Shown here piece after piece: positions 53,346-62,743 of a stretch of 64,000 nucleotides of DNA (position 1 is the first letter of the stretch; each line of letters begins with the position of its first letter). This DNA comes from Bacteroides propionicigenes (GTDB taxonomy: Bacteria; Bacteroidota; Bacteroidia; Bacteroidales; Bacteroidaceae). Position numbers and translations under genes: made by a program. Under the pieces are notes generated by a model. It did not search any database, was not told where the DNA came from, and was given only the letters and a program-made list of their open reading frames with translations. The DNA lies in NCBI RefSeq assembly GCF_018390535.1, contig NZ_JAHBBW010000013.1, forward strand, positions 62,001 to 126,000. Reading direction: 5' to 3'.

Positions 53346-55070
53346 ATGAACGTATTAGAACTAAGTGAACAAGAAATCATTCGTCGCAACAGCATGAATG
53401 AACTTCGCGCGATGGGCATCGAACCCTATCCCGCAGCAGAGTATGTAACCAACGCTTTCTCTACCGATATCAAAAAAGAATTTCAAGATGACGCCGAACC
53501 GCGTCACGTATCCGTAGCCGGACGCATCATGAGCCGCCGTGTTATGGGGAAAGCGTCTTTTATCGAGTTACAGGACTCTAAAGGCCGTATCCAAGTATAT
53601 ATCACCCGCGACGACATCTGCCCGGGCGAAGACAAGGAAATGTATAATACCGTATTCAAACGCTTGCTCGATTTAGGCGACTTCATCGGCATCGAAGGCT
53701 TTGTATTCCGCACTCAAATGGGCGAAATCAGCATCCATGCCCAAAAGCTGACCGTGCTTGCCAAGAGTATCAAGCCGCTTCCTATCGTAAAATATAAGGA
53801 TGGCGTGGCTTACGACTCGTTCGACGACCCGGAACTGCGTTACCGCCAGCGTTACGTAGACCTCATCGTGAACGACGGCGTCAAAGAAACGTTCCAGAAG
53901 CGCGCCACAATCATCAAGACCATGCGTGCCGTACTGGACGAAGCCGGCTATACGGAAGTGGAAACACCGATACTGCAATCCATCCCCGGCGGTGCAAGCG
54001 CACGCCCTTTCACAACCCACCACAACTCACTGGACATGGATCTCTACCTGCGCATCGCCACCGAGCTTTACCTGAAGAGACTCATCGTAGGCGGTTTTGA
54101 GGGTGTATACGAAATCGGAAAGAACTTCCGCAACGAGGGTATGGACAAAAACCACAACCCGGAATTTACTTGCGTAGAGCTGTACGTACAATATAAGGAC
54201 TACAATTGGATGATGGGATTCACCGAGAAGCTCCTCGAACGCATCTGTATCGCGGTAAACGGCGGCACAGAGACTACCATCGACGGAAAGACCATCAGCT
54301 TCAAGGCTCCTTACCGCCGTCTGCCCATCTTGGATGCCATCAAGGAAAAGACCGGTTACGACCTCAACGGCAAGAGCGAGGAAGAAATCCGCCAGGTGTG
54401 CCGCGAACTGAAAATGGAGATTGACGACACCATGGGCAAAGGCAAGCTGATAGACGAAATCTTCGGCGAATTCTGTGAAGGCACATTCATACAGCCTACT
54501 TTCATCACCGACTATCCGGTGGAAATGAGCCCGCTGACCAAAATGCACCGCAGCAAACCGGGACTGACCGAACGCTTCGAACTGATGGTAAACGGCAAAG
54601 AGCTGGCCAACGCATACAGTGAGCTGAACGACCCCATCGACCAGGAAGAACGCTTCAAAGAGCAGTTGAAACTGAGTGAAAAGGGTGACGACGAGGCCAT
54701 GTTTATCGACCAGGATTTCCTGAAAGCGCTGCAATACGGTATGCCTCCCACATCGGGTATCGGTATCGGCATCGACCGTCTGACCATGCTGATGACCGGA
54801 CAGGCATTTATTCAGGAAGTATTGTTCTTCCCGCAGATGCGCCCCGAAAAGGTTACTCCGAAAGATGCGCCTGCCAAATTTATGGAATTGGGCATTCCGG
54901 AAGAATGGGTGGCAGTTATCCAGAAGGCCGGCTACAACTTGGTTAGCGACATGAAAGATGTAAACCCGCAAAAGTTGCATATGGACATTTGCGGCATCAA
55001 CAAGAAATATAAATTAGAACTGGCAAATCCGACTGTGAAAGACGTGGAAGGTTGGGTTGAGAAAATCTAA
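53346..55070 (+). CDS. lysS: Lysyl-tRNA synthetase (class II)
   Basis: The start is the ATG at 53346 (574 aa, [20 protein letters not shown]). It charges tRNA-Lys. The N-terminal OB-fold anticodon domain (about 50-150, [20 protein letters not shown]) is followed by the class II catalytic core with motif 2 [15 protein letters not shown] and motif 3 [15 protein letters not shown]. About 70 residues follow the core (from [19 protein letters not shown]), longer than typical LysRS of about 505 aa; the tail looks like a helical hairpin domain. It leads an apparent operon with gpsA (3-bp gap) and pgi. Confidence 0.97.
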   Translation: MNVLELSEQEIIRRNSMNELRAMGIEPYPAAEYVTNAFSTDIKKEFQDDAEPRHVSVAGRIMSRRVMGKASFIELQDSKGRIQVYITRDDICPGEDKEMYNTVFKRLLDLGDFIGIEGFVFRTQMGEISIHAQKLTVLAKSIKPLPIVKYKDGVAYDSFDDPELRYRQRYVDLIVNDGVKETFQKRATIIKTMRAVLDEAGYTEVETPILQSIPGGASARPFTTHHNSLDMDLYLRIATELYLKRLIVGGFEGVYEIGKNFRNEGMDKNHNPEFTCVELYVQYKDYNWMMGFTEKLLERICIAVNGGTETTIDGKTISFKAPYRRLPILDAIKEKTGYDLNGKSEEEIRQVCRELKMEIDDTMGKGKLIDEIFGEFCEGTFIQPTFITDYPVEMSPLTKMHRSKPGLTERFELMVNGKELANAYSELNDPIDQEERFKEQLKLSEKGDDEAMFIDQDFLKALQYGMPPTSGIGIGIDRLTMLMTGQAFIQEVLFFPQMRPEKVTPKDAPAKFMELGIPEEWVAVIQKAGYNLVSDMKDVNPQKLHMDICGINKKYKLELANPTVKDVEGWVEKI

Positions 55071-55073
55071 GAA

Positions 55074-56069
55074 ATGAAACTACCCGGTAAGATAGCCATT
55101 ATGGGCGGAGGAAGCTGGGCCACTGCCATTGCTAAAATGGTATTGGCGCAAGAAGATACTATAAATTGGTATATGCGGCGCGATGACCGCATTGCCGATT
55201 TTAAGCGTCTCGGTCATAACCCTGCCTACCTGACGGGCGTCAAGTTTGATACCAAGCGTATCAATTTCAACTCAAACATCAACGATGTTGTCAAGGAATC
55301 GGATACGCTTATCTTTGTGACTCCTTCTCCTTATCTGAAAGCTCACTTAAAGAAGCTGAAGACAAAAATCAAGGATAAACTCATTATCACAGCCATCAAG
55401 GGTATCGTACCCGATGATAACGTGATTGTATCGGAATACTTCACGAAAGAATACGGTGTACCGGCGGAGAACATTGCCGTACTGGCAGGTCCCTGCCATG
55501 CGGAGGAGGTCGCACTCGAACGGCTTTCTTATCTCACGATAGCCTGTCCCGATATAGACAAGGCGGACAAGTTTTCCCGTCGTCTGGCAAGTTCATTCAT
55601 CAAGACTTCCGTCAGCAACGACGTGGCCGGCATTGAATACGGTTCCGTACTCAAAAACGTATATGCCATTGCCGCAGGGATTTGCAGCGGTTTGAAGTAT
55701 GGCGACAATTTCCAGGCGGTACTCATGTCCAACGCCATCCAAGAGATGGACCGCTTCCTGCAAACCGTACATCCGCTGAACAGAAACATCAGTGATTCTG
55801 TTTATCTGGGTGACATGCTGGTAACGGGATACTCCAACTTCAGCCGCAACCGCACGTTCGGTACGATGATAGGCAAGGGATATTCCGTAAAAAGCGCCCA
55901 GATAGAGATGGAAATGATAGCCGAAGGCTATTACGGAACCAAATGTATCAAGGAAATCAACAAGCATTATCACGTGAATATGCCGATACTGGATGCTGTG
56001 TACAACATCTTATACGAACGCATCTCACCGATGATTGAAATCAAGTTACTGACTGACTCTTTCCGGTAA
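55074..56069 (+). CDS. gpsA: Glycerol-3-phosphate dehydrogenase [NAD(P)+]
   Basis: This 331-aa cytoplasmic enzyme reduces dihydroxyacetone phosphate to sn-glycerol-3-phosphate for phospholipid synthesis. The N-terminal dinucleotide-binding loop is IMGGGSWATAIAKM; ITAIKGI carries the catalytic Lys region, and AGPCHAEEVALERL and GDMLVTGYSNFSRNRTFG are family motifs of the C-terminal domain. It begins 3 bp after the lysS stop and is therefore translationally close-coupled, followed after 54 bp by pgi. Confidence 0.95.
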   Translation: MKLPGKIAIMGGGSWATAIAKMVLAQEDTINWYMRRDDRIADFKRLGHNPAYLTGVKFDTKRINFNSNINDVVKESDTLIFVTPSPYLKAHLKKLKTKIKDKLIITAIKGIVPDDNVIVSEYFTKEYGVPAENIAVLAGPCHAEEVALERLSYLTIACPDIDKADKFSRRLASSFIKTSVSNDVAGIEYGSVLKNVYAIAAGICSGLKYGDNFQAVLMSNAIQEMDRFLQTVHPLNRNISDSVYLGDMLVTGYSNFSRNRTFGTMIGKGYSVKSAQIEMEMIAEGYYGTKCIKEINKHYHVNMPILDAVYNILYERISPMIEIKLLTDSFR

Positions 56070-56123
56070 ATACGGGGAAAGGGACAGGAAGAACTAAATA
56101 TAGAATTTAAAACCTATAATATT

Positions 56124-57461
56124 ATGATTAGTTTGAACATTGAAAAGACTCTTGGATTCATTTCCAAAGAAAACGTTTTCGCCTACGAAGCTCAAGTTAA
56201 GGTTGCACAAGAAGCATTGGAAAATGGCACAGGTAAAGGTAATGACTTTTTAGGCTGGCTGCACCTTCCTTCTTCCATCACAAAAGAGCATTTGGCAGAC
56301 CTGAAAGCTACTGCGCAAGTGCTACGTGAGAACTGTGAAGTAGTGATTGTTGCCGGAATTGGCGGAAGCTACCTCGGTGCGCGTGCCGTAATCGAGGCTT
56401 TGTCAAACAGTTTCACTTGGTTGCAAGACAAGAAGAACGGTCCGGTCATCCTGTATGCAGGACACAACATCGGTGAAGATTATCTGTACGAACTTACCGA
56501 ATATCTGAAAGACAAGAAATTCGGTGTCATCAATATTTCCAAATCAGGAACTACTACTGAAACAGCTTTGGCTTTCCGCCTGCTGAAAAAGCAATGCGAA
56601 GACCAACGCGGCAAAGACATGGCAAAGAAAGTGATTGTTGCCGTTACAGACGCCAAGAAAGGTGCTGCACGTGTTACAGCCGACAATGAAGGTTACAAAT
56701 CTTTCATTATTCCCGACAACGTAGGCGGACGTTTCTCTGTACTCACCCCGGTAGGTTTGCTGCCCATTGCAGTTGCAGGCTTCGACATCGAGAAGCTGGT
56801 AGCCGGCGCAGCTGCCATGGAAAAAACTTGCGGTAAGGATGTTCCGTTCGCAGAAAACCCGGCAGCCATCTATGCAGCTACCCGCAACGAACTTTACAAG
56901 AATGGCAAGAAGATTGAAATCCTCGTAAACTTCAACCCCAAACTGCACTACGTAAGCGAATGGTGGAAACAACTCTACGGTGAATCCGAAGGTAAAGAAA
57001 ACAAGGGTATCTTCCCTGCATCTGTAGATTTCTCTACCGACCTGCACTCTATGGGACAATGGATTCAGGAGGGTGAACGTACCATTTATGAAACTGTCAT
57101 TTCAGTAGAAAAGACCCAATACTCACTGCAAGTTCCTTCGGATGAAGCCAACCTCGACGGCCTGAACTTCCTCGCCGGCAAGCACGTAGACGAAGTGAAC
57201 AAAATGGCAGAGCTCGGCACACAGCTGGCTCACGTAGACGGTGGCGTACCCAATATGCGTATCGTTATCCCTGCACTGAACGAAGAAAGTATCGGCGGAT
57301 TGCTCTATTTCTTTGAAAAGGCATGCGGCATCAGCGGCTACCTCTTGGGTGTCAATCCATTCAACCAACCGGGTGTAGAGGCTTACAAGAAGAATATGTT
57401 TGCCTTACTGAACAAACCGGGTTACGAAGAAGAATCCAAAGCTATTCAGGCAAGACTGTAA
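56124..57461 (+). CDS. pgi: Glucose-6-phosphate isomerase
   Basis: This 445-aa enzyme interconverts glucose-6-phosphate and fructose-6-phosphate. Two SIS domains show [16 protein letters not shown] and [18 protein letters not shown], with the family signature [19 protein letters not shown] and a C-terminal [12 protein letters not shown]. The length matches the short bacterial type. It is third in the lysS-gpsA-pgi group and is followed by a long palindromic repeat at 57470-57558 that probably folds in the 3' end of the transcript. Confidence 0.97.
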   Translation: MISLNIEKTLGFISKENVFAYEAQVKVAQEALENGTGKGNDFLGWLHLPSSITKEHLADLKATAQVLRENCEVVIVAGIGGSYLGARAVIEALSNSFTWLQDKKNGPVILYAGHNIGEDYLYELTEYLKDKKFGVINISKSGTTTETALAFRLLKKQCEDQRGKDMAKKVIVAVTDAKKGAARVTADNEGYKSFIIPDNVGGRFSVLTPVGLLPIAVAGFDIEKLVAGAAAMEKTCGKDVPFAENPAAIYAATRNELYKNGKKIEILVNFNPKLHYVSEWWKQLYGESEGKENKGIFPASVDFSTDLHSMGQWIQEGERTIYETVISVEKTQYSLQVPSDEANLDGLNFLAGKHVDEVNKMAELGTQLAHVDGGVPNMRIVIPALNEESIGGLLYFFEKACGISGYLLGVNPFNQPGVEAYKKNMFALLNKPGYEEESKAIQARL

Positions 57462-57469
57462 TAAATTGA

Positions 57470-57558
57470 AAATTGAGGGTTGGGAATTGAGAAATAGCTG
57501 CGCACGAATATCATGCGCAATATCAAGGAGCTGTTTCTTTATTCTCAACTCTTAATTT
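57470..57558. repeat. Long intergenic palindromic repeat after pgi
   Basis: The 30-bp arms at 57470-57499 (begins AAATTGAGGGTTGGG) and 57529-57558 are complementary in about 24 of 30 positions. An inner stem GCGCA (57500-57504) / TGCGC (57514-57518) sits in the centre. Sequences outside the arms (AATTGAAAATTGAGGG and TTTTCAATTCTTAACTCTCA) repeat the arm theme. It resembles the palindrome between mutA and mutB in layout. Confidence 0.7.
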
Positions 57559-57607
57559 ATCCATCCTCTATTTTTTAATTTTCAATTCTTAACTCTCAAT
57601 TTACCAA

Positions 57608-58345
57608 GTGTTTGAAGAATCAATCGCCCGCTATTTACAAGAGCACGGGCACTCCAATATCCAATTAAAAGCTGTCCTTTTTGACATGGACGGCGTACTA
57701 TTCAATTCCATGCCCTACCATGCCGATGCCTGGCATAAGGTGATGGAGCGGCACGGATTGCATCTAAGTCGTGAAGAGGCTTATATGCACGAAGGACGCA
57801 CCGGAGCTGCTACAATCAATCTTGTATATCAACGTCAATACGGCAAGGATGCCACTCCCGAAATGATAGAGAGTATCTATGCCGAGAAGAGCACGGAGTT
57901 CAACAAGCATCCCGAACCCGAACGTATGCCCGGCTCTTGGGAAATATTACAGAAGGTAAAAGCGGCAGGATTAACTCCCGTATTGGTTACCGGTTCCGGT
58001 CAGCGTTCTCTGCTAAACCGTCTCGCCCATAACTTTCCCGGTATGTTCCGGCGTGAACATATGGTAACTGCTTTTGATGTGAAATACGGTAAACCCAATC
58101 CTGAACCTTATCTTATGGGATTGGAGAAAGCCGGAGTCAAGGCCAATGAAGCTATCGTCGTAGAAAATGCCCCTATCGGTGTACAAGCCGGGGCGGCAGC
58201 GGGAATATTTACAGTTGCTGTCAATACCGGTCCGCTGGACGGACAAGTGTTATTGGATGCAGGCGCCAATCTATTATTTCCTTCCATGCAGGCTTTCTGC
58301 AATAACTGGGAGACACTCCACCGGGAATTACCATATCTTCTTTAA
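57608..58345 (+). CDS. HAD-family hydrolase, beta-phosphoglucomutase-like
   Basis: This 245-aa protein starts at a GTG (57608). HAD motifs are present: motif I LFDMDGVLFNS with both aspartates, motif II VLVTGSG, motif III region YGKPNPEPY with the Lys, and motif IV VVENAPIGVQAG. A helical cap (about 40-100) with HADAWHKVMERHGL and EGRTG is like beta-phosphoglucomutase and sugar-phosphate phosphatases. Whether it is a mutase or a phosphatase cannot be settled. It lies downstream of pgi beyond the palindromic repeat, so a sugar-phosphate role would fit. Confidence 0.85.
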   Translation: MFEESIARYLQEHGHSNIQLKAVLFDMDGVLFNSMPYHADAWHKVMERHGLHLSREEAYMHEGRTGAATINLVYQRQYGKDATPEMIESIYAEKSTEFNKHPEPERMPGSWEILQKVKAAGLTPVLVTGSGQRSLLNRLAHNFPGMFRREHMVTAFDVKYGKPNPEPYLMGLEKAGVKANEAIVVENAPIGVQAGAAAGIFTVAVNTGPLDGQVLLDAGANLLFPSMQAFCNNWETLHRELPYLL

Positions 58346-58477
58346 ACAGACTCTACCCGCTTTCTATCTTGTCAGCTTTTATCAAAGCCGGCAATAATAT
58401 TGCATTGTACAAAATATAGTACTTTGTATATTTAATTTTTTATAAAAGAAACTTGCATTAAAATAATTTAGATTTTA

Positions 58478-58509
58478 TTTGGCTATAATATAAAATACGT
58501 ATACATTTG
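58478..58509 (+). promoter_or_regulatory. Promoter of the lipoprotein/outer-membrane pair
   Basis: TTTG at 58478-58481 and TACATTTG at 58502-58509 with a 20-bp spacer match the Bacteroides -33/-7 consensus exactly, 39 bp before the ATG at 58549. Confidence 0.75.
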
Positions 58510-58548
58510 CGCCATCAATTTTTATTAATTAATTCAACATTCTAAATT

Positions 58549-59589
58549 ATGAACATGCTAAACAAATTCAAATTATTCATTGCCGTTGCTATTACAGCAG
58601 TAGCGGTTTCCTCCTGTTCAGAGGATCAAACATCCTTGTCAGCCAATGACATCAAAGGTAAAGCAAAAATTAAAGGTATCATTACTTTTAATGAGGGACA
58701 GTCCTACCAGAATGGTAAATTCACAGAAATAATTAAACCTTACGCTAAGGACACTGTATTTGTAAAAATTGCAAATTCATCATTAGATCCTAAAGGGCAA
58801 GCGACAGGGTATACCACCTATATAGCATTGACAGACGAAAGCGGTCAGTACGAGGTAGAAGTTCCGGCAATAGACAGAGCCGAAGGTACAGCGGTAACTG
58901 TTCAAACCAAGCCTTATGTAGGAAAACGTAATATGCTGGTATCATGGGAAAATGAAAAACCTGTTTTTGAAGCACAAGAAGTTATCTTCAAGGCTAATTT
59001 CACAGAAACAGTTCATCCTTATGACATCGTATTAAAAGATGTTTTATGTGGCTTTACACCACGCAATTCAGAGGTGGGCTATCCGGAAACCGTAGAATTA
59101 CAAGTTAAGGTAGGAGAAAACAGTTACGAATCAAACGGAATAAATGACCATACCCCTATCTTCAAACTCACTTCCGACATTGACGTTGTAATTGAGGTTT
59201 CTTATGACAGTGATGAAGACGGTGATGGCAACGATGACATCAGACTCTATGGAGCCACTACAAACAATAATGGATACGCAATCTTCAGCATCCCGTCAAA
59301 GGAAACAACATGGAGTGATGTCTTGATTACTACTAAGGTAGCCCCATACACAGCTAACAGCTTCAATTACTACAACGGAACTTCCGGTGTAATTATTGGC
59401 AAAGGAACATACAATCAAGTAGATTCCGATTTTTACAATACACTTGAAGGTATATCCGATTGGTATAACTTTACTCCAATCAGTGCTCCCGTTGTTTCGG
59501 TTAAGATGGTATTCAATCCGTTTGATAATGCTGAAAACGAAGATGTATACAATAAATATACTTGGTGCAACGTAGATACTTTCAAATAA
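58549..59589 (+). CDS. Hypothetical lipoprotein with beta-sandwich repeats
   Basis: This 346-aa protein is a predicted lipoprotein with Cys23 in VSSC, followed by an acidic residue series (SEDQTS) that in Bacteroides can favour surface display. The remainder looks all-beta: KAKIKGIITFNEGQ, DESGQYEVEVPAI (carboxypeptidase-regulatory or CNA-B-like repeat), and YDSDEDGDGNDDIRLYG, an Asp-rich loop that may bind calcium. I do not recognise the family. It is followed after 15 bp by a predicted outer-membrane barrel, and both share a strong promoter, so they likely act together at the cell surface. Confidence 0.7.
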   Translation: MNMLNKFKLFIAVAITAVAVSSCSEDQTSLSANDIKGKAKIKGIITFNEGQSYQNGKFTEIIKPYAKDTVFVKIANSSLDPKGQATGYTTYIALTDESGQYEVEVPAIDRAEGTAVTVQTKPYVGKRNMLVSWENEKPVFEAQEVIFKANFTETVHPYDIVLKDVLCGFTPRNSEVGYPETVELQVKVGENSYESNGINDHTPIFKLTSDIDVVIEVSYDSDEDGDGNDDIRLYGATTNNNGYAIFSIPSKETTWSDVLITTKVAPYTANSFNYYNGTSGVIIGKGTYNQVDSDFYNTLEGISDWYNFTPISAPVVSVKMVFNPFDNAENEDVYNKYTWCNVDTFK

Positions 59590-59604
59590 AGCAGTGATAA
59601 ACAT

Positions 59605-60453
59605 ATGAAGAAAATAGTATCAATTATAATAATTGCTTTGCTGCCATTAATGGGAGCAAATGCACAAGGAAATACCGCTAAGCAGTATCTTCCGGAAGAA
59701 GGAGATTGGGCTGTCGGTGTTAATGTAATACCTTTATTGAAGCATATTGGTGGAAATGACGATGAGATTTTCGGTGGAGGTACTCCTTTCACCAAAGATA
59801 ATGAGAAATTCGGCTTAATACCGGATGTATCCATTTTGGCCAAATATATGCTGACTGACAATATCGGTTTACGTGCAAACGTAGGTTTCATGTTCGGTTC
59901 GGACAAAGACCGATATTACACCACGGATGACAAAGCCGTTATGGACAACCCATTAAGTGAGGACAAGGTAATTGACGCATGCCGCACAAACAACAACGGA
60001 ATGAGTCTTAACTTAGGCATAGAATATCGCAAAGGTTCGCGAAGGGTACAAGGAGTATTTGGAGCCGGCATCCTATTTGCCGTTCAATCACAAAAAACAA
60101 CGTATGAATATGGTAATGAGATGACAGCTGTCAATCAGACCCCTACAACAATATTCTCATACCAAAACGGATACCGTCCGACAGAAGTCAAAAGTAATGG
60201 CAACTTTTATACCGGCTTGACCGGTAGCATCGGTGTAGAATGGTTTGTAGCTCCCAAAATCTCTTTAGGTGCTGAAGTTAATATCACTGCCTACTATGAG
60301 TTCGGATCCCAGTCTTATACAAAAAGCGAAGGCTACAATGTATCACTTGGAGCTATTGAGGAAAGAACAGATATCACAAGCCCGGGCGACAGAGGTTTCC
60401 ATATCGGAACAGAAAGCCTTGGCGGCGCTTTGAATATGACATTCTACTTCTAA
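59605..60453 (+). CDS. Predicted outer-membrane beta-barrel protein
   Basis: This 282-aa protein has a signal peptide (MKKIVSIIIIALLPLMGANAQ) and alternating beta-strand patterns typical of small porin-like barrels: NIGLRANVGFMFG, GMSLNLGIEYRKGS, FYTGLTGSIGVEWFVAPKISLGAEV, ending LGGALNMTFYF with a C-terminal Phe. The function is unknown. It is translationally close to the lipoprotein gene upstream (15-bp gap) and is followed by a strong hairpin at 60476-60509. Confidence 0.7.
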   Translation: MKKIVSIIIIALLPLMGANAQGNTAKQYLPEEGDWAVGVNVIPLLKHIGGNDDEIFGGGTPFTKDNEKFGLIPDVSILAKYMLTDNIGLRANVGFMFGSDKDRYYTTDDKAVMDNPLSEDKVIDACRTNNNGMSLNLGIEYRKGSRRVQGVFGAGILFAVQSQKTTYEYGNEMTAVNQTPTTIFSYQNGYRPTEVKSNGNFYTGLTGSIGVEWFVAPKISLGAEVNITAYYEFGSQSYTKSEGYNVSLGAIEERTDITSPGDRGFHIGTESLGGALNMTFYF

Positions 60454-60475
60454 ACCAGACTTATTATAATAAACG

Positions 60476-60509
60476 AACTCCCTTTGCAATCAAGTTTGCA
60501 AAGGGAGTT
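60476..60509. terminator. Hairpin terminator
   Basis: A perfect 14-bp stem (AACTCCCTTTGCAA at 60476-60489, complement at 60496-60509) with a 6-nt loop lies between the outer-membrane gene and the tRNA gene, which converge, so it can serve both. Confidence 0.7.
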
Positions 60510-60518
60510 TCCATTTAG

Positions 60519-60591
60519 TGACCCCGGTGCGATTCAAACGCACGACCTTCAGAACCGGAATCTGACGCTCTATTCACTAAGCTACGGAGCC
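60519..60591 (-). tRNA. tRNA-Arg (anticodon CCG)
   Basis: The minus strand folds into a full cloverleaf of 73 nt: acceptor GGCTCCG with CGGGGTC (two G-U type pairs), D arm GCTTAGTGAATAGAGC, anticodon stem TCAGA/TCTGA with loop TTCCGGT giving anticodon CCG (reads CGG, Arg), and T arm GTGCG TTTGAAT CGCAC. The discriminator is A and CCA is not encoded. No integrase or attachment-site duplication is seen next to it. Confidence 0.92.
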
Positions 60592-60763
60592 TTAATTCGG
60601 ATGCAAAAGTAGAAAAAATCTTCGCATATTCCTAATCTTCACCTGTTTTTTCTATCTGTTTGCTTAAAACATTCTTGCTATTATTTTGAGAGCACCTAAG
60701 GAACAAATACAAACATTTTGTTCTTTTTTCACTCAAAATAGAAGCAAGTATTAATATTATTCC

Positions 60764-60771
60764 TATCTTTG
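60764..60771 (+). promoter_or_regulatory. Promoter -7 element for asnA
   Basis: TATCTTTG is a perfect -7 box 36 bp before the ATG at 60808. It overlaps the upstream alternative TTG at 60769, which rules that start out. Confidence 0.65.
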
Positions 60772-60807
60772 CCGGACAAATTAATAGAAGTTATAGACAT
60801 TAAACCT

Positions 60808-61845
60808 ATGAGCTACCTGATAAAACCTGAAGGATATAAACCTTTATTGGACTTAAAACAAACGGAATTAGGTATTAAACAGATTAAAGAGTTCTTCCAG
60901 TTGAACCTCTCTTCCGAACTTCGCCTGCGTCGTGTCACCGCCCCGCTCTTTGTATTGAAAGGCATGGGTATCAACGATGACCTCAACGGTGTGGAACGGG
61001 CAGTATCTTTTCCCATCAAAGATTTGGGCGATGCGCAGGCGGAAGTGGTACATTCGCTTGCCAAATGGAAACGATTGACACTTGCCGAGTATCATATAGA
61101 ACCGGGATACGGCATTTACACTGACATGAATGCTATCCGAGCAGACGAGGAATTAGGTAACCTGCATTCCTTATATGTAGACCAATGGGACTGGGAACGT
61201 GTTATCACTGACCAAGACCGCAATATCGATTTCTTGAAAGAAATTGTCACCCGTATTTATGCAGCAATGGTTCGTACAGAATATATGGTATATGAAATGT
61301 ATCCGCAAATCAAACCCTGTTTGCCACAGAAATTACATTTCATCCATGCGGAAGAACTACGTCAATTGTATCCCAACTTAGAGCCAAAATGCCGTGAGCA
61401 TGCTATTGCTAAAAAGTTCGGTGCCGTGTTTATCATAGGTATCGGTTGCAAACTGGGCGATGGCAAGAAGCATGACGGACGTGCACCGGACTACGACGAC
61501 TACACCACTCCCGGATTAAACAGCCTGCCCGGACTGAACGGCGATTTATTACTCTGGGACGATGTTCTGCAACGCAGTGTAGAACTATCCTCAATGGGTA
61601 TTCGCGTTGATAAGGAGGCACTCCAACGCCAACTCAAACAGGAAGGAGAAGAAAAACGTCTGGAACTTTACTTCCACAAACGCTTAATGGGAGATGCCCT
61701 CCCGCTTTCTATCGGTGGCGGCATCGGACAATCCCGACTATGTATGTTCTATCTGCGTAAAGCACATATCGGAGAGATACAAGCCAGCATCTGGCCCGAA
61801 GATATGCGCCGGGAATGCAAAGCACACGACATACATTTAATCTGA
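60808..61845 (+). CDS. asnA: Aspartate-ammonia ligase (asparagine synthetase A)
   Basis: This 345-aa enzyme makes asparagine from aspartate, ammonia and ATP. The start is the ATG at 60808 (MSYLIKPEGYKPLLDLKQTE), as in AsnA proteins. Class II synthetase-like motifs are visible: VHSLAKWKRLTLAEY, DMNAIRADEELGNLHSLYVDQWDWE, and LPLSIGGGIGQSRLCMFYLRKAHIGE near the C-terminus. The length is normal. It stands alone, with its own promoter and a strong hairpin after the stop. Confidence 0.96.
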   Translation: MSYLIKPEGYKPLLDLKQTELGIKQIKEFFQLNLSSELRLRRVTAPLFVLKGMGINDDLNGVERAVSFPIKDLGDAQAEVVHSLAKWKRLTLAEYHIEPGYGIYTDMNAIRADEELGNLHSLYVDQWDWERVITDQDRNIDFLKEIVTRIYAAMVRTEYMVYEMYPQIKPCLPQKLHFIHAEELRQLYPNLEPKCREHAIAKKFGAVFIIGIGCKLGDGKKHDGRAPDYDDYTTPGLNSLPGLNGDLLLWDDVLQRSVELSSMGIRVDKEALQRQLKQEGEEKRLELYFHKRLMGDALPLSIGGGIGQSRLCMFYLRKAHIGEIQASIWPEDMRRECKAHDIHLI

Positions 61846-61861
61846 TTATAGTCGCAAATAC

Positions 61862-61913
61862 ACAGAGTCCCGTAGAGTTTTAAAGCGAAATAAAAAACTC
61901 TACGGGACTCTGT
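61862..61913 (+). terminator. Hairpin after asnA
   Basis: A perfect 20-bp stem (61862-61881 and 61894-61913, arms begin ACAGAGTCCCGTAGAG) starts 17 bp after the asnA stop. No long T-run follows. Confidence 0.65.
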
Positions 61914-61970
61914 ATGCTCTATGATGAAATATTTGTATCTTAGCGTCCTAAACTACTAATGCCTGCAATT

Positions 61971-62633
61971 ATGAATGTTCAGATAGAAGATAGCTGGAAA
62001 ACGCGTTTACAGCCTGAGTTTGAAAAAGATTACTTTTATACATTAACGAATTTCGTACGTGAGGAATATGGCAAATGCACCATATACCCACCGGGAAAAT
62101 TGATATTCAATGCTTTCAACCTATGCCCTTTTGATAAAGTAAAAGTTGTGATTATCGGTCAAGACCCGTATCACGGACCGGGACAAGCACACGGACTTTG
62201 TTTTTCTGTAAATGACGGTGTACCTTTCCCTCCTTCCCTAATCAACATCTTCAAAGAAATCAAAGCCGACATCGGTACAGATGCACCATCTACCGGCAAT
62301 TTAACCCGTTGGGCGGAGCAAGGCGTATTATTACTCAACGCCACCCTTACAGTGCGTGCCCATCAAGCCGGTTCCCACCAAAACCGCGGTTGGGAAACAT
62401 TTACAGATGCCGCCATCCGCATCCTTGCCGAAGAGCGTGAACATTTGGTCTTTATACTATGGGGAGCCTATGCACAACGAAAAGGCGCTTTTATAGATCG
62501 TAACAAACACTTAGTATTAACATCTGCACATCCTTCTCCCCTCTCTGCCTATAACGGCTTCTTCGGGAACAAACATTTCAGTAAGACCAACGAATACTTG
62601 AAAGCACACGGGCAGGAAGAGATTAAATGGTAA
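61971..62633 (+). CDS. ung: Uracil-DNA glycosylase
   Basis: This family 1 enzyme of 220 aa excises uracil from DNA. The active-site loop is GQDPYHGPGQAHG with the catalytic Asp, and the Leu-loop motif is HPSPLSAYNGFFG. I prefer the second ATG at 61971 (MNVQIEDSWK) over the one at 61959 because it matches the usual start of Bacteroides Ung. It ends 110 bp from the convergent LptD-like gene, with a hairpin in between. Confidence 0.96.
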   Translation: MNVQIEDSWKTRLQPEFEKDYFYTLTNFVREEYGKCTIYPPGKLIFNAFNLCPFDKVKVVIIGQDPYHGPGQAHGLCFSVNDGVPFPPSLINIFKEIKADIGTDAPSTGNLTRWAEQGVLLLNATLTVRAHQAGSHQNRGWETFTDAAIRILAEEREHLVFILWGAYAQRKGAFIDRNKHLVLTSAHPSPLSAYNGFFGNKHFSKTNEYLKAHGQEEIKW

Positions 62634-62680
62634 AGCGATACTGATATAAATGGGGGCGTCAAAATGTACTTGATGTTTTT

Positions 62681-62736
62681 TTAGGCACGGATTACACGGA
62701 TTTCACGGAAAAAGAATAAAGTAAATCCGTACCTAA
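62681..62736. terminator. Hairpin between ung and the LptD-like gene
   Basis: TTAGGCACGGATT (62681-62693) pairs with AATCCGTACCTAA (62724-62736) in 12 of 13 positions. A T-run (TGTTTTTTT) lies just before the left arm, so it terminates minus-strand transcription best. Confidence 0.5.
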
Positions 62737-62743
62737 ATTATGA

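Noticed and set aside
54027-54980. 317-aa open frame on the minus strand opposite lysS
   Set aside because: It is a shadow of the strongly conserved lysS frame.
60519-60591. tRNA-Arg gene as an integration site of a mobile element
   Set aside because: No integrase, no duplicated tRNA end and no foreign-looking genes are found next to it.
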